A DNA stretch of 64,000 nt from Acanthamoeba sp. SK_2022b (Eukaryota; Discosea; Longamoebia; Acanthamoebidae), in assembly GCA_027943245.1 (NCBI GenBank), contig JANDJZ010000208.1, positions 1 through 64,000 of the forward strand. Direction: 5' to 3'. Each line of letters opens with the position of its first letter. Position 1 is the first letter of the stretch. Position numbers and translations under genes: made by a program. Positions 29,983 through 39,638 of this stretch are shown here, piece after piece. The notes under the pieces were generated by a model. The model did not search any database. It was not told where the DNA came from and saw only the letters and a program-made list of their open reading frames with translations.

Positions 29983-32168
29983 TTACTTCTCTTCGTAGAT
30001 GCCCACCTTACCCGTTCTGGAGCGGCCGATCGCCAGTTCGGCGGCCGTGTAGCCTTCGTTATCGAGAAGCTCGGGCTTAGCCCCTTCTGAGATCAAAAGA
30101 TCGCACATAGGACGCCATCCTGCGGCCGACGCCAGCATTAGAGGGGTGCGGCCCATCTGCTCCTTGGCGTTGATCCACTGAACCAACCCCTCCGCGCCCA
30201 CGCGGTTCGACAGCGCGTCGATCAGAAGCCTGGCAGAACGTCTATCGCCGTTAAGTGAGGCGTGGTGAAGAGGAGTCCAGCCGTCGTTGTTGGCTCTGGT
30301 TGGATCGGCTCCAAAGGAGAGCAGGAATCGGACCACCTCAAACTGCTGCATCGTGGCTGCAATGTGTAGGGGCGAGTTGCCGGTCCGAGCGTCAGTGTGG
30401 CCGGTGTGGCCTCTTCCCTGCGCGGTCATGTGTTCGAGCAGGTTGAGGAAAGTGGCCGAATGACTGCCCAACAGAAAGACATCAGCGTCGGGGAGGCCCT
30501 GAAAGCGGTTGCGCGGCAGCGATAAGGCCATCTCGACCACCTGTCGGTGGCCGTTGTAGAAAGCCCGCTCTAAGGCGGTAGCGCCCCAATTGTTCCGGTG
30601 GGAGAGGCGTGCGCCCCGCTCGAGTAGGTCCCACGCGATCAATGCGTGTCCGTTCTCCATGGCCAAATGGAGTGGGGTCTGGCCCATACAGTTCGTAGCT
30701 TCGATATCCAGGTATGGTGTCCTAAGGTGACGTCGCACAGAGGTGATGTCGCCCTGTTCGCAGGCTTCATGCAGAGTAATGACAGTGGTCAGCTCCTTGT
30801 CACCAAGCAACAGCTTGGTGGCAACATCCAGCCGCATGAGCACTTCGTCCATGGAATCAGGCCGGCGTCTTGGCTCCAGTTCGAGGCAGTCTCTCAGCAA
30901 CTCTTCCATCCTCGTCACGAAGCCAGGCGGCGCGCGGTGCAACTCCTCGCTCTTTGCACGCAGAGTGTCGAACACAATCATGCCGAAATGATAGATGTCC
31001 GATTGCTCGGTGTAGTGACCGTAACCGCCGACAACCTCCGGTACCCACACCTTGCTCACATTGTGCACGGTCGAATCGAATGACATGCGTTCGCCTATCA
31101 GTTGTATCGCCGTGCCCATGTCAATGATCACTCCACGACCATCCGGAGTAACCTGGCGCATGTCCACTTGTGTTAAGAAGAAGGAACAGATGCAGCGCAA
31201 TAAATCAAGAATTACCATAACGTTCTGAGTGTGCAGGTCTCTGTGGATATACTTGAACTGGTGATCGTGCATGCTCCTGAGACCCAGGCCTACGTCCTTG
31301 ATGATACGCATCAGGTCGGCGAGGTTCTGTGCCCTCTCAGAGATGAAAGTTTCCCACGTGCACAGTCGTGTGTCATTGACGAGGATCGCGAGGTAACTTT
31401 TGTGGGGCAGAATAAGCCAGAGACCTTTGCTCCTTGTGGAGAGCACATTCCTATGCTTGATGCGCCTAAAACCACCGGTCACGAGTTCAATCACAGCTAC
31501 TCCATGGTTTTTGATTGTTGTCTACCTGAGCGCGGCCTGCTCGGACAGCCAGGAAGAGGGGGTGTAGCTACTGGTCATCTCCACAAGCTTTATCACCTGC
31601 TCCCTCGCCGTCGAGCTCTGCTTCGTGTGCAACGCACGGTAGATGTTGCCGTGGTAGCCCGACCCGAGAGCCTCATAGATCTCATATCCCTTGCTACGGA
31701 ACAGACTCTTGATGACCTCCGCTTCTTCCGCACTACAGCCGCTGATCAGGTTGACTGTGTCCTCGCGCGTCTGCACGTTCAATATGAAACGTGCCGCAGT
31801 ACGTTTTTGTGGGTGAGCTGCTGTACCTCGAGGTTGATGGTGCGCCCCGTGATCTTGTCATGGTCATCACCTTTGAGTAGAAAGCCAGGGGGCATCTGAT
31901 ACCCCATGTCGTGCCACCCTCTCCTTGAAAGAGCCGCGATCCATTGGCCCTCCCAAGCCAGAGACAAGCTCTCGAGGTCCGTAAGCGAAGTAGAGTGTGA
32001 TGTCTTGGGGGTACGGTAGCTGCGAGGCATGTGACGGAGGAAATGGATGAGGGGCAGGTCGGTGTAATGTGTGGGAGGCACGTGCAACGAAGGGTCCTCC
32101 ATGAAGTCGAAGCTATGCTGATGTAAGCAAAAGGAGACCGGGTAAAAACCTGATGTCTTGACTTCCAT
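29983..32168 (-). CDS. Protein kinase with C-terminal ankyrin repeats
   Basis: The N-terminal exon (31803-32168) encodes about 120 residues of unknown function from ATG 32168. A very short intron (31771-31802) joins TINLEVQQLTHKN to TREDTVNLISG. The kinase N-lobe follows, with a glycine loop GSGYHGNIY and a Val-Ile-Lys strand. The junction near 31480-31530 could not be resolved in phase. The catalytic loop is YIHRDLHTQN; an in-frame intron of about 50 bases probably separates it from the metal-binding Asp in VIIDMGTA, where DMG replaces DFG. The C-lobe has SDIYHFGMIVFDTL. At least three clear ankyrin repeats follow (GQTPLHLAMENGH, GNSPLHIAATMQQ, GWTPLHHASLNGD) and a fourth (GRTPLMLASAAGW). 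Catalytic Asp and Asn are present, so activity is likely. It is head-to-head with an SH2 protein, which suggests a signalling link. Confidence 0.82.
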
Positions 32169-32291
32169 CAGGCGAAAATTGTTTGCATTTGCTGTCGTTG
32201 GCTAAACCTACATGAACCTCTCAACGAGCTGGGCGAGCTACACTTGTTCGTATGACCCCAGAACCTGTTTATTTCATCTTTATTGGAGCTG
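32169..32291. promoter_or_regulatory. 123-bp divergent promoter, kinase / SH2 gene
   Basis: Only 123 bases separate the two divergent ATGs (32168 minus, 32292 plus). No TATA box was recognised. The spacing alone implies shared or overlapping promoter elements. Confidence 0.5.
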
Positions 32292-33797
32292 ATGAGCAGA
32301 CTGGCGTTGCCCAGGGCCACCATTGGCAAGAACGTGAAGGCCAACGTTCCCAAAGATCTCACGTTTGAGTTCCCGCTGAGCCTGGTAAACAGATACGCTT
32401 GGTTAAGCTTCACCAAAGAGGACCCAGTTGAACCGGGAACGCTCTACTGCCTGCCACACTTGTGCTGCACGAAGAAGTCCGGTGGGGGATATGAAGATCT
32501 GCTCTCCCCGGAGAAGGAATCCTTGCACGTGGGCGGCATTGGGGCAGCTCGCCTCAAGATGGAAGAGAAGGTCAAAGCTTCTATCGTACTCACGAAGACA
32601 AAGAGAATGCTGGTTGAGTCAGGACAACGCTTGGCTGTGCGTTTCAGCCTTGAGGGGGTGCATGGACTGCTGCCCGATATCTTCGCTGATATCTACATGG
32701 AGAACGACCCGCGGCTGAAGCGTGGTAAGCGAGCAAGGGTTGAGGCCGACATGGAAGCAGAAACCATGAGCAGGAGTCCCCACTGTGCCACCCAAGACAG
32801 ATATACAGGTACCTACTGCTTCACTCTTTCTCAGTTTTATATAAACTCTCCTTCTGCTGAACATGACCAGCTCCTGCGACATCATGCCAAGCCTCCACCC
32901 CCGTGATCCCTGATGGATCAAGCATCGCCTCTTCAGTGGCTACGGTATCGGTCGTTCCCGGTGAGGAGTTGTCCATCTCTAGCGCCCTTGCATGGACGCC
33001 TGTGGAAGCCTGCGTCATGCGCGTGGCGTATTGGGGTAACGCAGTCAACAAGTGAAGCTGACTGGCTCTGAATCTGAGTCTTTTCTCCTCCTAGATGTTT
33101 ACATGAGGACAAGCCACCCGTTGGCCCTCCTCAGGGAGCATCTAGAGCTTCTCAGAGAGCTTTGTGTGCCTACCGAGTTTGAAAGATGGGCAGAGACTTG
33201 CCCTGGCCCCAGCTTGTCTAGTGTACGTGAAGTTGTTTATTCGTGGATGTGACTGCGTTGCTGTCATAGTACCTACGCCTCGCTAGTTGGCACAGGCATT
33301 CAGGTGCCCCAGCTTCTTCGGGCGTTTTGCCGACGACGACGCTCTGAAGCCAGCTGCGGTGGCAGAGTCACTGAAGACCTCGGACGGCCGCTACGTTTTC
33401 TGGCTACGCATGAGCGCCACACTCCCCTGCTGCTTCGCGCTTGCCTTGTGCAACTCCCAAGGTTGCCATGTAACCCGTCTGTTCAGCACCGACCACGGCA
33501 TCTGTGACGAAAAGGGACGCCTTTTCGGCATCGACATCTTGGAGGTGGTCAAGCTGCTCAAGGCCACAGGTTTTGTGCCGCACCCATTCGTTTCCGACAC
33601 CTACAAGGTATCGTCAGCTCCCACTCGTGGCTGCCTTATTCTCACCCCCCCCCCCTCTGCTCTCTCGTCATCAGCTACTTCTCCTGCTGGAAGAGTCCGC
33701 GGCGTTCGAGCAAGTTCAACAGTTGACTGGCGATCACCCGCCTTACCCTGATAACGATCGTTTGCCTTCGCTCCTGCGTGACCTGAGGTTCTACTGA
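32292..33797 (+). CDS. SH2-domain protein (STAT-like layout possible)
   Basis: Exons 32292-32808, 32871-33035, 33095-33222, about 33291-33608 and 33675-33797 join in phase. The C-terminal SH2-like domain is FFGRFADDDALKPAAVA, then GRYVFWLRMSATLPCCFALA with the phosphotyrosine-binding Arg in the LRxS motif, then LCNSQGCHVTRLF. A short tail (DHPPYPDNDRLPS) follows. The N-terminal half is a beta-rich domain (DLTFEFPLSLVNRYAWLSF, KASIVLTKTKRMLVESGQ) ending in a basic patch KRGKRARVE that could be a nuclear signal. A beta-rich, possibly DNA-binding, domain before a C-terminal SH2 resembles STAT proteins, as known in Dictyostelium, but the fold is not certain. It shares a 123-base promoter region with an ankyrin kinase. 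Confidence 0.7.
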
Positions 33798-33969
33798 TCA
33801 TCCACAGGCGTCGAGCCCCAAGAGCGACATTTAGCGTGGCCACGTACCTGCCATTTTTGAGACAGGAGGAAGAGCAAAGAGCTTTCCGAGCTGCCGTTGT
33901 ATTGCTTCAGGGATCTTTTATTGGCCCCGACATAGGTTTGTTGCAAGAAGAAGGTGACGCGAAGGCAAC

Positions 33970-35356
33970 ATGTCGTACATCTATCTGGAGCAAAGTGACC
34001 TTGTGTGGGCCGCGCAGCAGGGTTTGGTGTCGGCTGGCGAGGTTGCGCCGCTGTGGCCTGCCCTCGTGCAGAGGACGCAGGGCAGGGGCGGCCTCAACCT
34101 GGCGCAGGTGGCCTTCTACGCCGGCTCGCTCCTCATCATTGGCGCCCTCACCTGGTTTATGAGCGTTGTGTGGGAGTCGAGCGAGTTCCTCTTCTTCTTG
34201 GCGCTGGCCTACGTCGCCCTCTTCGGCGCTGCAGGAGTCAAGCTGTGGTTCGACGGGCCGGCTCAGTTCGGCATCCCCCAGGCCGTCGGAGGCCTCTTCG
34301 TGACCATTGCTGTGGCCGTGTCACCTGTTGCCACCTTTGCTGTGCAGCGCTACTTGAACGACTGGCCCATCAGCCATGGAATCCTCATCGAATTGACCCT
34401 CATCGTTGGTGGCGCAGCGGCCATCTACTTCATCCGCTTCCCGTTCCTCACTGCCCCCATCGCAGTTGGCCTCTACTGCATGTCCACGTTTGATGCTGCC
34501 TGGATCATCTGGCAGGATCCCACCACGACGCAGCATTGCCTCATGTCATTCGGATTTGGCCTTGCGATGGATGCGATCGCTTTCGGCATCGATCGCCAGA
34601 AGCTTCAGCAGGACTACGGCTTCTGGCTGTATCTCTTTGGCACTGCTGCCAGCTTTGGCGGCCTCACCTGGCTCTTCTTTATCTCCTCCGCCCTCCTCGG
34701 TCCCTACAACTGTGCCTACGCCATTTTCTCTGGCCTCTCCATTGTACTCCCCCTTCTTTCTTCCTCTTCTCTTCTACAAGACTGGACTATTCGATTGATT
34801 GGTCTTGATGATCTACCATGGTGTTGCTGCACAGGTGGCTGGTGCTCTGGCCAACCGGCAGAGCGTGGTCGTATTCGGCTCGCTGGGCGAGGCCGCCTAC
34901 GTGCTGTGGCTCACCACCGACCTATTCTACGACTCTTGGTCCTATCCCTTCGTCCTTACCGCCGTCGGGCTCCTCATCATCTTCATCGGCATTCAAGTCC
35001 AGAAGTACATCTCGAACCGTACGTGCCCACGCTGGCTCCTGGCCTCGTCCTCCTCACTCCTCACTCATGTCCTCACGCCATACAGAGACCGTCCAACAGA
35101 AGGAGGCCATCGAGCAGGACACCGCCGCCTCGCTGTATGCTCCCGCCCATCCCTCAGCTGTGCCTCCATAGGAGGCAAGGCCACGGCTTTTCGCTCAGCA
35201 GTTTGCTGTGTGTGTTGTGTGGCATGCAGGTTCGAAGCCAAGGACCAATTCGTGCCGGCCCACTACATGCCGCTTCCCATGCACGCGCCGCAGCAGCCCT
35301 ACTTCTTGGTGCCCACCTTCCACGCGCCCCTCGCGCAGCCCAAGAGCGAGGTTTGA
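33970..35356 (+). CDS. Multi-pass membrane protein, bacterial DUF2157-like
   Basis: Exons 33970-34743, 34835-35018, 35086-35134 and 35230-35356 join in phase. Retaining the last intron would end the protein at a stop at 35171 instead. The N-terminus is a short soluble segment (DLVWAAQQGLVSAGEVAPLW) followed by at least eight hydrophobic helices, e.g. VAFYAGSLLIIGALTWFMSV, FLFFLALAYVALFGAAG and TAVGLLIIFIGIQVQKYI. The cytoplasmic tail is Pro-rich (HYMPLPMHAPQQPYF). The pattern of a soluble start before a YxGxLLIIGALTWFM helix resembles bacterial DUF2157-type membrane proteins. Function unknown; a bacterial origin is possible but unproven. Confidence 0.75.
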
Positions 35357-35704
35357 GTGGAGAGCTGCGGTCTCGCGACCTCTCGAAGAAGTTGATGTTA
35401 TTTTATTTTAGTTGTATTTTCTTGTCGCGTTTGACAAAAAGAAATTTAATGAAAAGAAAAAGAAAATACGAGAGGCGGGGCCGGGAGTCGAACCTAAGCA
35501 CTCAGGGGAAAACGGGGCGGAAAGTGGAGAAGATGAAGGGGAGAAGGAGGGCGAAGGCTACCTGTTGGTCAGGAGAGGATAGAGCGATGGCCACGGGGAA
35601 GGACTGCAACGCGAGAGGGCTGACGGCCTTGAAGAGATGAAGAAAACAAAACAACGCCAAAGAAGGAACGAGCAGACGACAACACCCACGTAGCAGGAGG
35701 CAGA
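35357..35704. other. Intergenic spacer
   Basis: No gene recognised. A T-rich stretch at 35396-35425 may serve polyadenylation of the membrane-protein gene. A GGTTCGACTCCCGG-like stretch on the minus strand near 35484-35500 resembles a tRNA T-arm but lacks a pairing partner (see rejected items). Confidence 0.4.
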
Positions 35705-36123
35705 ATGAGCGGCGGCAAGATGATTGTAGAGATAGAGACACTGCCCTTCCCTGAGGGCAACTCGAGGAACAAGTACTACAACGTGGAGGAGGCCATCTCC
35801 ATCGTCGAGAAGTCTGGCCTCAAGTACGAGGTGAACCCACTCAGCACCACTCTGGAAGGTACGCACGTCGTCGGCGCACAACAGATGGCGCCACGGCGTA
35901 GACGCGCGAGGGAGTCGACTCAAGGACTTGACGTGCAGGGAGCGCTGACGAGGTGTGGAGCGTGCTGAGACGCATGCACGAGGCCACGCTCCAGGCCGGC
36001 GCCGAGAAGGTCCACACTAACATCAAGCTTTGCCAGGCCAAGCAGGACTCCAAGTACAACGAAGACAACATCGAAAGCCTGACGAGGAAATACAGAGGAC
36101 AGACCAAGCCCACGGGCATGTAG
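35705..36123 (+). CDS. MTH1187/YkoF-type thiamine-binding-like protein (UPF0045)
   Basis: Two exons, 35705-35858 and 35939-36123, give 112 residues. The core (MIVEIETLPFPEG, YYNVEEAISIVEKSGLKYEV, STTLEG, DEVWSVLRRMHEATLQAGAE, VHTNIKL) is the ferredoxin-like MTH1187/UPF0045 fold. Bacterial and yeast members form tetramers, and some bind thiamine or related ligands. The last 30 residues (KQDSKYNEDNIESLTRKYR) extend the domain with a charged helix. Cytosolic by lack of a signal. Family confidence is high; ligand is unknown. Confidence 0.85.
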
Positions 36124-36392
36124 TGACACTAATCAACCAAGCAGGCGCGAGCGAGCAGGGAGCGAACGAGATAAGAACGCGACTGCGGATGATTGTTGAG
36201 GCAACAATAAATCAGATTGATAGCTGAGCCACAAGGGGCAACACCCTGAGGAGGATGAAGCCCTCGCTGAAGATGAGGAAGGCATTCTAGAATCTGCAGA
36301 GGAAATTGCAAAGGCGTGTGGGTGAGGAAGGATCGTTAAGGCACGTGAGAAAACTACATACCATGGTACAGAGCCTGACGTGATGACAGGCT
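36124..36392. other. Convergent spacer
   Basis: Region between two convergent stops. An AATAAA at about 36206 lies 80 bases after the plus-strand stop and is a plausible polyadenylation signal. Confidence 0.55.
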
Positions 36393-36787
36393 TTATGGGT
36401 TGAGGAGACCAGCGAGCTGGCCTTCCTCCTCGAGATTGAGCGCCTCGTCGTAGCCCTATTTTTTGAAGAGGCCACCTCAGTTGTTTTGAGAGAACATAAA
36501 ACTTGGATTGCATGCACTTGGCGAAAACGTACGCCAATGTACTGGCCATTGATGAAAAGCTGAGGCAGCTTCCTCTGACCGCTCCTCTGGTGCATCTCCA
36601 GACGCTTCGCCTCATCGCTGGCCACATCGAAGCACTCGTACTTCACCTTCTTCGTATCGAGCAGAAAAATGAGGGACTGCTGATCCTTCTTCACAGGCAG
36701 TGAGGCGGTAGCGGTAGTGATAAAGAGCTCCACAGGCACCGTGGCGCCGCACTGCTTGCTAGTAACGGAAGGGGCGACGTAAGCCAT
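36393..36787 (-). CDS. SH3BGRL-like thioredoxin-fold protein
   Basis: Two exons, 36533-36787 and 36393-36455, give 105 residues from ATG 36787. The sequence follows the SH3-binding glutamic-acid-rich-like family: a beta strand (VPVELFITTATASL), a KKDQQSLIFLLDTKKVKYE helix and strand, then KLPQLFINGQYIGGYDEAL and a C-terminal EEEGQLAGLL helix. The glutaredoxin-type Cys pair is absent at the active-site position, as in the family, so a redox activity is unlikely. The single intron falls exactly between the two Gly of the cis-Pro loop region. Divergent from the PB1 gene. Confidence 0.85.
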
Positions 36788-37160
36788 TTTGTTGTTGTTG
36801 ACACACGCGAGATGATTGATCTGAAACGCGGCGTACAAGCCGTTTGTTCAAAGTTCCGCTTATTTACGAAACTGTTTCATCGAGTTATTACAAATTTTCG
36901 TTGCGCCCGCGAAAACTGTCGGATAGGTTGCCAAGGCAAGGAATTAGCAGCGAAAAAGTGTTTCGGGCTGAGTCCGATTTGGCCCGCAAAACAGGCCAGT
37001 TCCCTTAACAAACAGTCCTTTCGGGGAAGACCGGACGGTCTGGTCGGGTATAAAAAGCCCGGGCCAGACCGCCTATTCTTCATCCAACACTCACAGCGCC
37101 GTGGCTCACAGTAACACGCAGGACACAAGCACAATACCGACCTTCAACAACAACACCAAG
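36788..37160. promoter_or_regulatory. Divergent promoter region, SH3BGRL-like / PB1 gene
   Basis: A 373-base spacer between divergent ATGs (36787 minus, 37161 plus). A clear TATA element lies on the plus side at 37049-37057, about 110 bases before the PB1 start. GGCCCGGGC-like GC boxes flank it. Confidence 0.6.
37049..37057 (+). promoter_or_regulatory. TATA box (TATAAAAAG) of the PB1 gene
   Basis: TATAAAAAG in a GC-rich context, 112 bases upstream of ATG 37161. It is the clearest core promoter element in the window. Confidence 0.7.
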
Positions 37161-38126
37161 ATGCAGACAAGAAACAACATCACCACCTACGTCAAGATCA
37201 CCTCTACCACTGAGAACCGCATGGTGGGCATCACCGCCGACGCCAGCTTCGCCGAGCTTGAGAGCCAGGTGAGGAAGTCATTCCGGACTGGCGAACGAGC
37301 CCAGCTGGACATGCGCTACGTCGATGACGAGCAGGACCGCGTGTGCGTCTCCTCCGACGAGGAGCTGCGCTACGCTCTCCAGTTCTTCCGCGACAGCAGC
37401 AGGACCCTGCGCCTCTACCTCAACATCAGCAACAACGACCCAACGATAGACGCCGCCAGCACCTCCAACAAGGCCAAGGAGCGTCATCAGATCGACAGTG
37501 CCAGCTCTAACGACGAAGCTGCTCAGGAGTTGAAGACCAAACTCGCCGGCCATGGAGTCGACGTGCCTGAGCAGAGGTGCCGCAAGATCCTGGCCCGCTG
37601 GAACGGCAACGTCGATCTGGCCGCCGAAGCCTTCCGCCTGCGACAGCAACGCAAGAGCGAATGGCTCGCGGCTCGGGGGGCCGGTGTCATGCCCCCTCCA
37701 GGCTTCTTCTTCCCCGGCCGCTTTGGCTGCAAGAAGGGCAGAGGTCCTCACCACGGGCCGCACCACGGGCCTCACCATGGGCCTCACCATGGGCCTCACC
37801 ACGGACCTCACCACTTCAAGCATCATCAGCGCCGCCACCACACCGACGAGACCGAGTTCGAGCCCCGGCCTATGGGGAACCACGAGATGTGGAGAAGGAG
37901 ACACCCGCGCTCGAGCACCGTCGAGGCCCTCCTGCTCCACAGGTTGGAGGACTGCCAGCGTGGGTGCCGCAAGGGACCGCACGGTCGCCACCCTCCTCGT
38001 CCGTGCCAGTTCTTCCCGCCCGGCCCTGCCTATCCCCGTCGCTTCGGTCATCCGGGCTTCGGCGTGCCTCCTTCCCTTGGCCCCCGCTTCCACCACTGCC
38101 GTAACCGCGGCCCGATCTTCGCCTAG
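37161..38126 (+). CDS. PB1-domain protein with UBA-like region and His-Gly-Pro repeats
   Basis: Single exon, 321 residues; ATG 37161 is used because the open frame before it starts with GTG. Residues 8-95 form a PB1 domain (TYVKITSTTENRMVGI, FAELESQVRKSF, RYVDDEQDRVCVSSDEEL, LRLYLNIS), with the acidic OPCA segment DDEQDRVCVSSDEE. Residues 130-170 (LKTKLAGHGVDVPEQRCRKI, ARWNGNVDLAAEAFRL) look like a UBA/CUE helical triplet. Next come six Pro-His-His-Gly units (37750-37815), a His/Arg-rich segment and a Phe/Pro/Gly-rich tail. PB1 plus UBA is the layout of p62/NBR1-type autophagy adaptors, but no ZZ domain or LIR was recognised, so that role is only a possibility. Confidence 0.78.
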   Translation: MQTRNNITTYVKITSTTENRMVGITADASFAELESQVRKSFRTGERAQLDMRYVDDEQDRVCVSSDEELRYALQFFRDSSRTLRLYLNISNNDPTIDAASTSNKAKERHQIDSASSNDEAAQELKTKLAGHGVDVPEQRCRKILARWNGNVDLAAEAFRLRQQRKSEWLAARGAGVMPPPGFFFPGRFGCKKGRGPHHGPHHGPHHGPHHGPHHGPHHFKHHQRRHHTDETEFEPRPMGNHEMWRRRHPRSSTVEALLLHRLEDCQRGCRKGPHGRHPPRPCQFFPPGPAYPRRFGHPGFGVPPSLGPRFHHCRNRGPIFA

Positions 38127-38351
38127 GCCAGCCGGACCTGAGCCGCCAAAGGGTGGCTTATTGCCACATTCACATGTTTTCAACGATTTAGAATGAATTA
38201 TTCAATACAATTTTGTGACAACAGCTCCAGGCGTACACATTGCCCAAGAGAATCGCTTTGATCCACATTTTACCAGTTTTTTCATCAGCAGAGCTAGCTT
38301 CATCTTCTCCTCTCCGTATCGCTTCGCATAACCAGCCCACGCGTGCGTGGA
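38127..38351. other. Convergent spacer
   Basis: Region between the PB1 stop and the AlkB stop. AT-rich around 38190-38215. No gene. Confidence 0.6.
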
Positions 38352-39440
38352 TTAAGAAGACTGGAGCAGACGAAAGGTAAGGCTGACTCTCGGCCCGTGT
38401 GGTGCAGAGGATCGTGGGAGAGAATGGCGGTATCGCTCCTGCGTGTTTCCCTTCATGAGCAGCAGGCTGCCCTCCTCCAACGTTACCTGCGCGATGACGT
38501 GTTTGCAGGACTCATCGAGAGTTCGGACGTAGAGAAGCTCACCTGCAGGATGCGCTTGGTCTTGTCGTGCCGTAGGCAGAAGCGTCTAGCGGCTCCCAGG
38601 GACACAGTCGCGATCGTAGAGTGTTTCACGATGGATTCCTCCTTGTCTTGGTGCCTGGTACTCAAGCAATCAATCAGTCTGGAAAAGATAAAATAAATAA
38701 TAATAATAATAAAACAAGTAAAATATCATAGGATGTTTACCACCCAATATAATCGTTCTCGTCGTTGTACAGGTTGCAAAACACGAAGTTGAACCTCTGT
38801 TGCGCCAACCGCTCAACCATGGGCTTCAGATCGGCGAGGAATGGCGGCCAGCCCTTGCCCTCCCGCGTGATGTTGGTGTAGCTGTAGCGCACGCCTGAGC
38901 GCAGGTCAGTCATCCCTAACGACGTAGATGCACTGGCCGGGGATGACCCAGCATCGAGCGTTTATCCTTACTACCTGCGTCGCCAAACGTGCACACTCTA
39001 CGCGGCGTAACCAGCGGCGCGTCCTCTGGTCTCGGCTGCACTCCCTGCCCAGGGAGCTCCCCGCGTGCTTGTGTGCCGAGTTGTCGCCGCGCTCGCTCCT
39101 CGCTGCGCGCAAGCGCGCCCGCTCTGGCGCGCAGCGAGTAGGGCTGGAGGCTGTCCCGCTCCCACTCCACCCCCGCGGCAGACACCCCGCCTTCCGGGTC
39201 TGCTGGCAGCAGCGCGCCCAGCAGGAGCCGGGTCTGGGCGGGCGAGAGGAACGCGCGATGGTACTCCACCACCGCCCCGGTGCCGTCGTCCAGCAGCAGC
39301 ACCCCGCCGCCCGCCTCTCCTGCGCCTTCCGTGCCTGCGGACCTGGGGGGCGCACTGGCAGAGAAGGCGCGAGCGGCAACCTTGCTACGGCGTGGCCACG
39401 TCCAACACGGCACGCCTCGCGTGGTGAGCCTCTGCCTCAT
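38352..39440 (-). CDS. AlkB-like 2-oxoglutarate/Fe(II) dioxygenase (ALKBH2/3 type)
   Basis: Four exons, 38975-39440, 38741-38894, 38543-38654 and 38352-38486, join in phase to 288 residues from ATG 39440. It should repair alkylated bases in DNA or RNA by oxidative demethylation. Visible marks: PRRVCTFGDAG and VRYSYTNIT, WPPFLADLKPMVERLAQQ, FNFVFCNLYNDENDYIGWHQ with the HxD iron ligands (His-Gln-Asp), IATVSLGAARRFCLRH, then LLLMKGNTQERYRHSLP with the second iron His, and the 2-oxoglutarate Arg in RVSLTFRLL. The N-terminal 90 residues are Ala/Arg-rich and may hold a mitochondrial or nuclear signal. Head-to-head with a secreted beta-helix gene. Confidence 0.9.
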
Positions 39441-39638
39441 TTTTAAGGGGGGGGGGAAGTGTTCTTGTCAAGAATAAAAATGATTATTTAATATGCATTG
39501 ACAAAAATGGTAGGCAAGCCTTTCCGCTAGGAAACGTTGGTGACGTCAGCGTGCTGCGCTGGCAAGCGAAGAGAGGGTCGTCAGCGAGAGGGTCGCTTCT
39601 CGACTCGCCACGACCAGCAACTTCACTTATCGCCAGCA
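39441..39638. promoter_or_regulatory. Divergent promoter region, AlkB / secreted beta-helix gene
   Basis: A 198-base spacer between divergent ATGs (39440 minus, 39639 plus). It starts with a G-run (39448-39456) on the plus strand. No TATA recognised. Confidence 0.4.

Noticed and set aside
35482..35506. tRNA-like 3' end on the minus strand (GGTTCGACTCCCGGCCCCGCC)
   Set aside because: It resembles a T-arm and acceptor, but the T-stem 5' side does not pair with CCCGG and no matching acceptor 5' strand or anticodon arm is visible within 100 bases. At most a tRNA relic.
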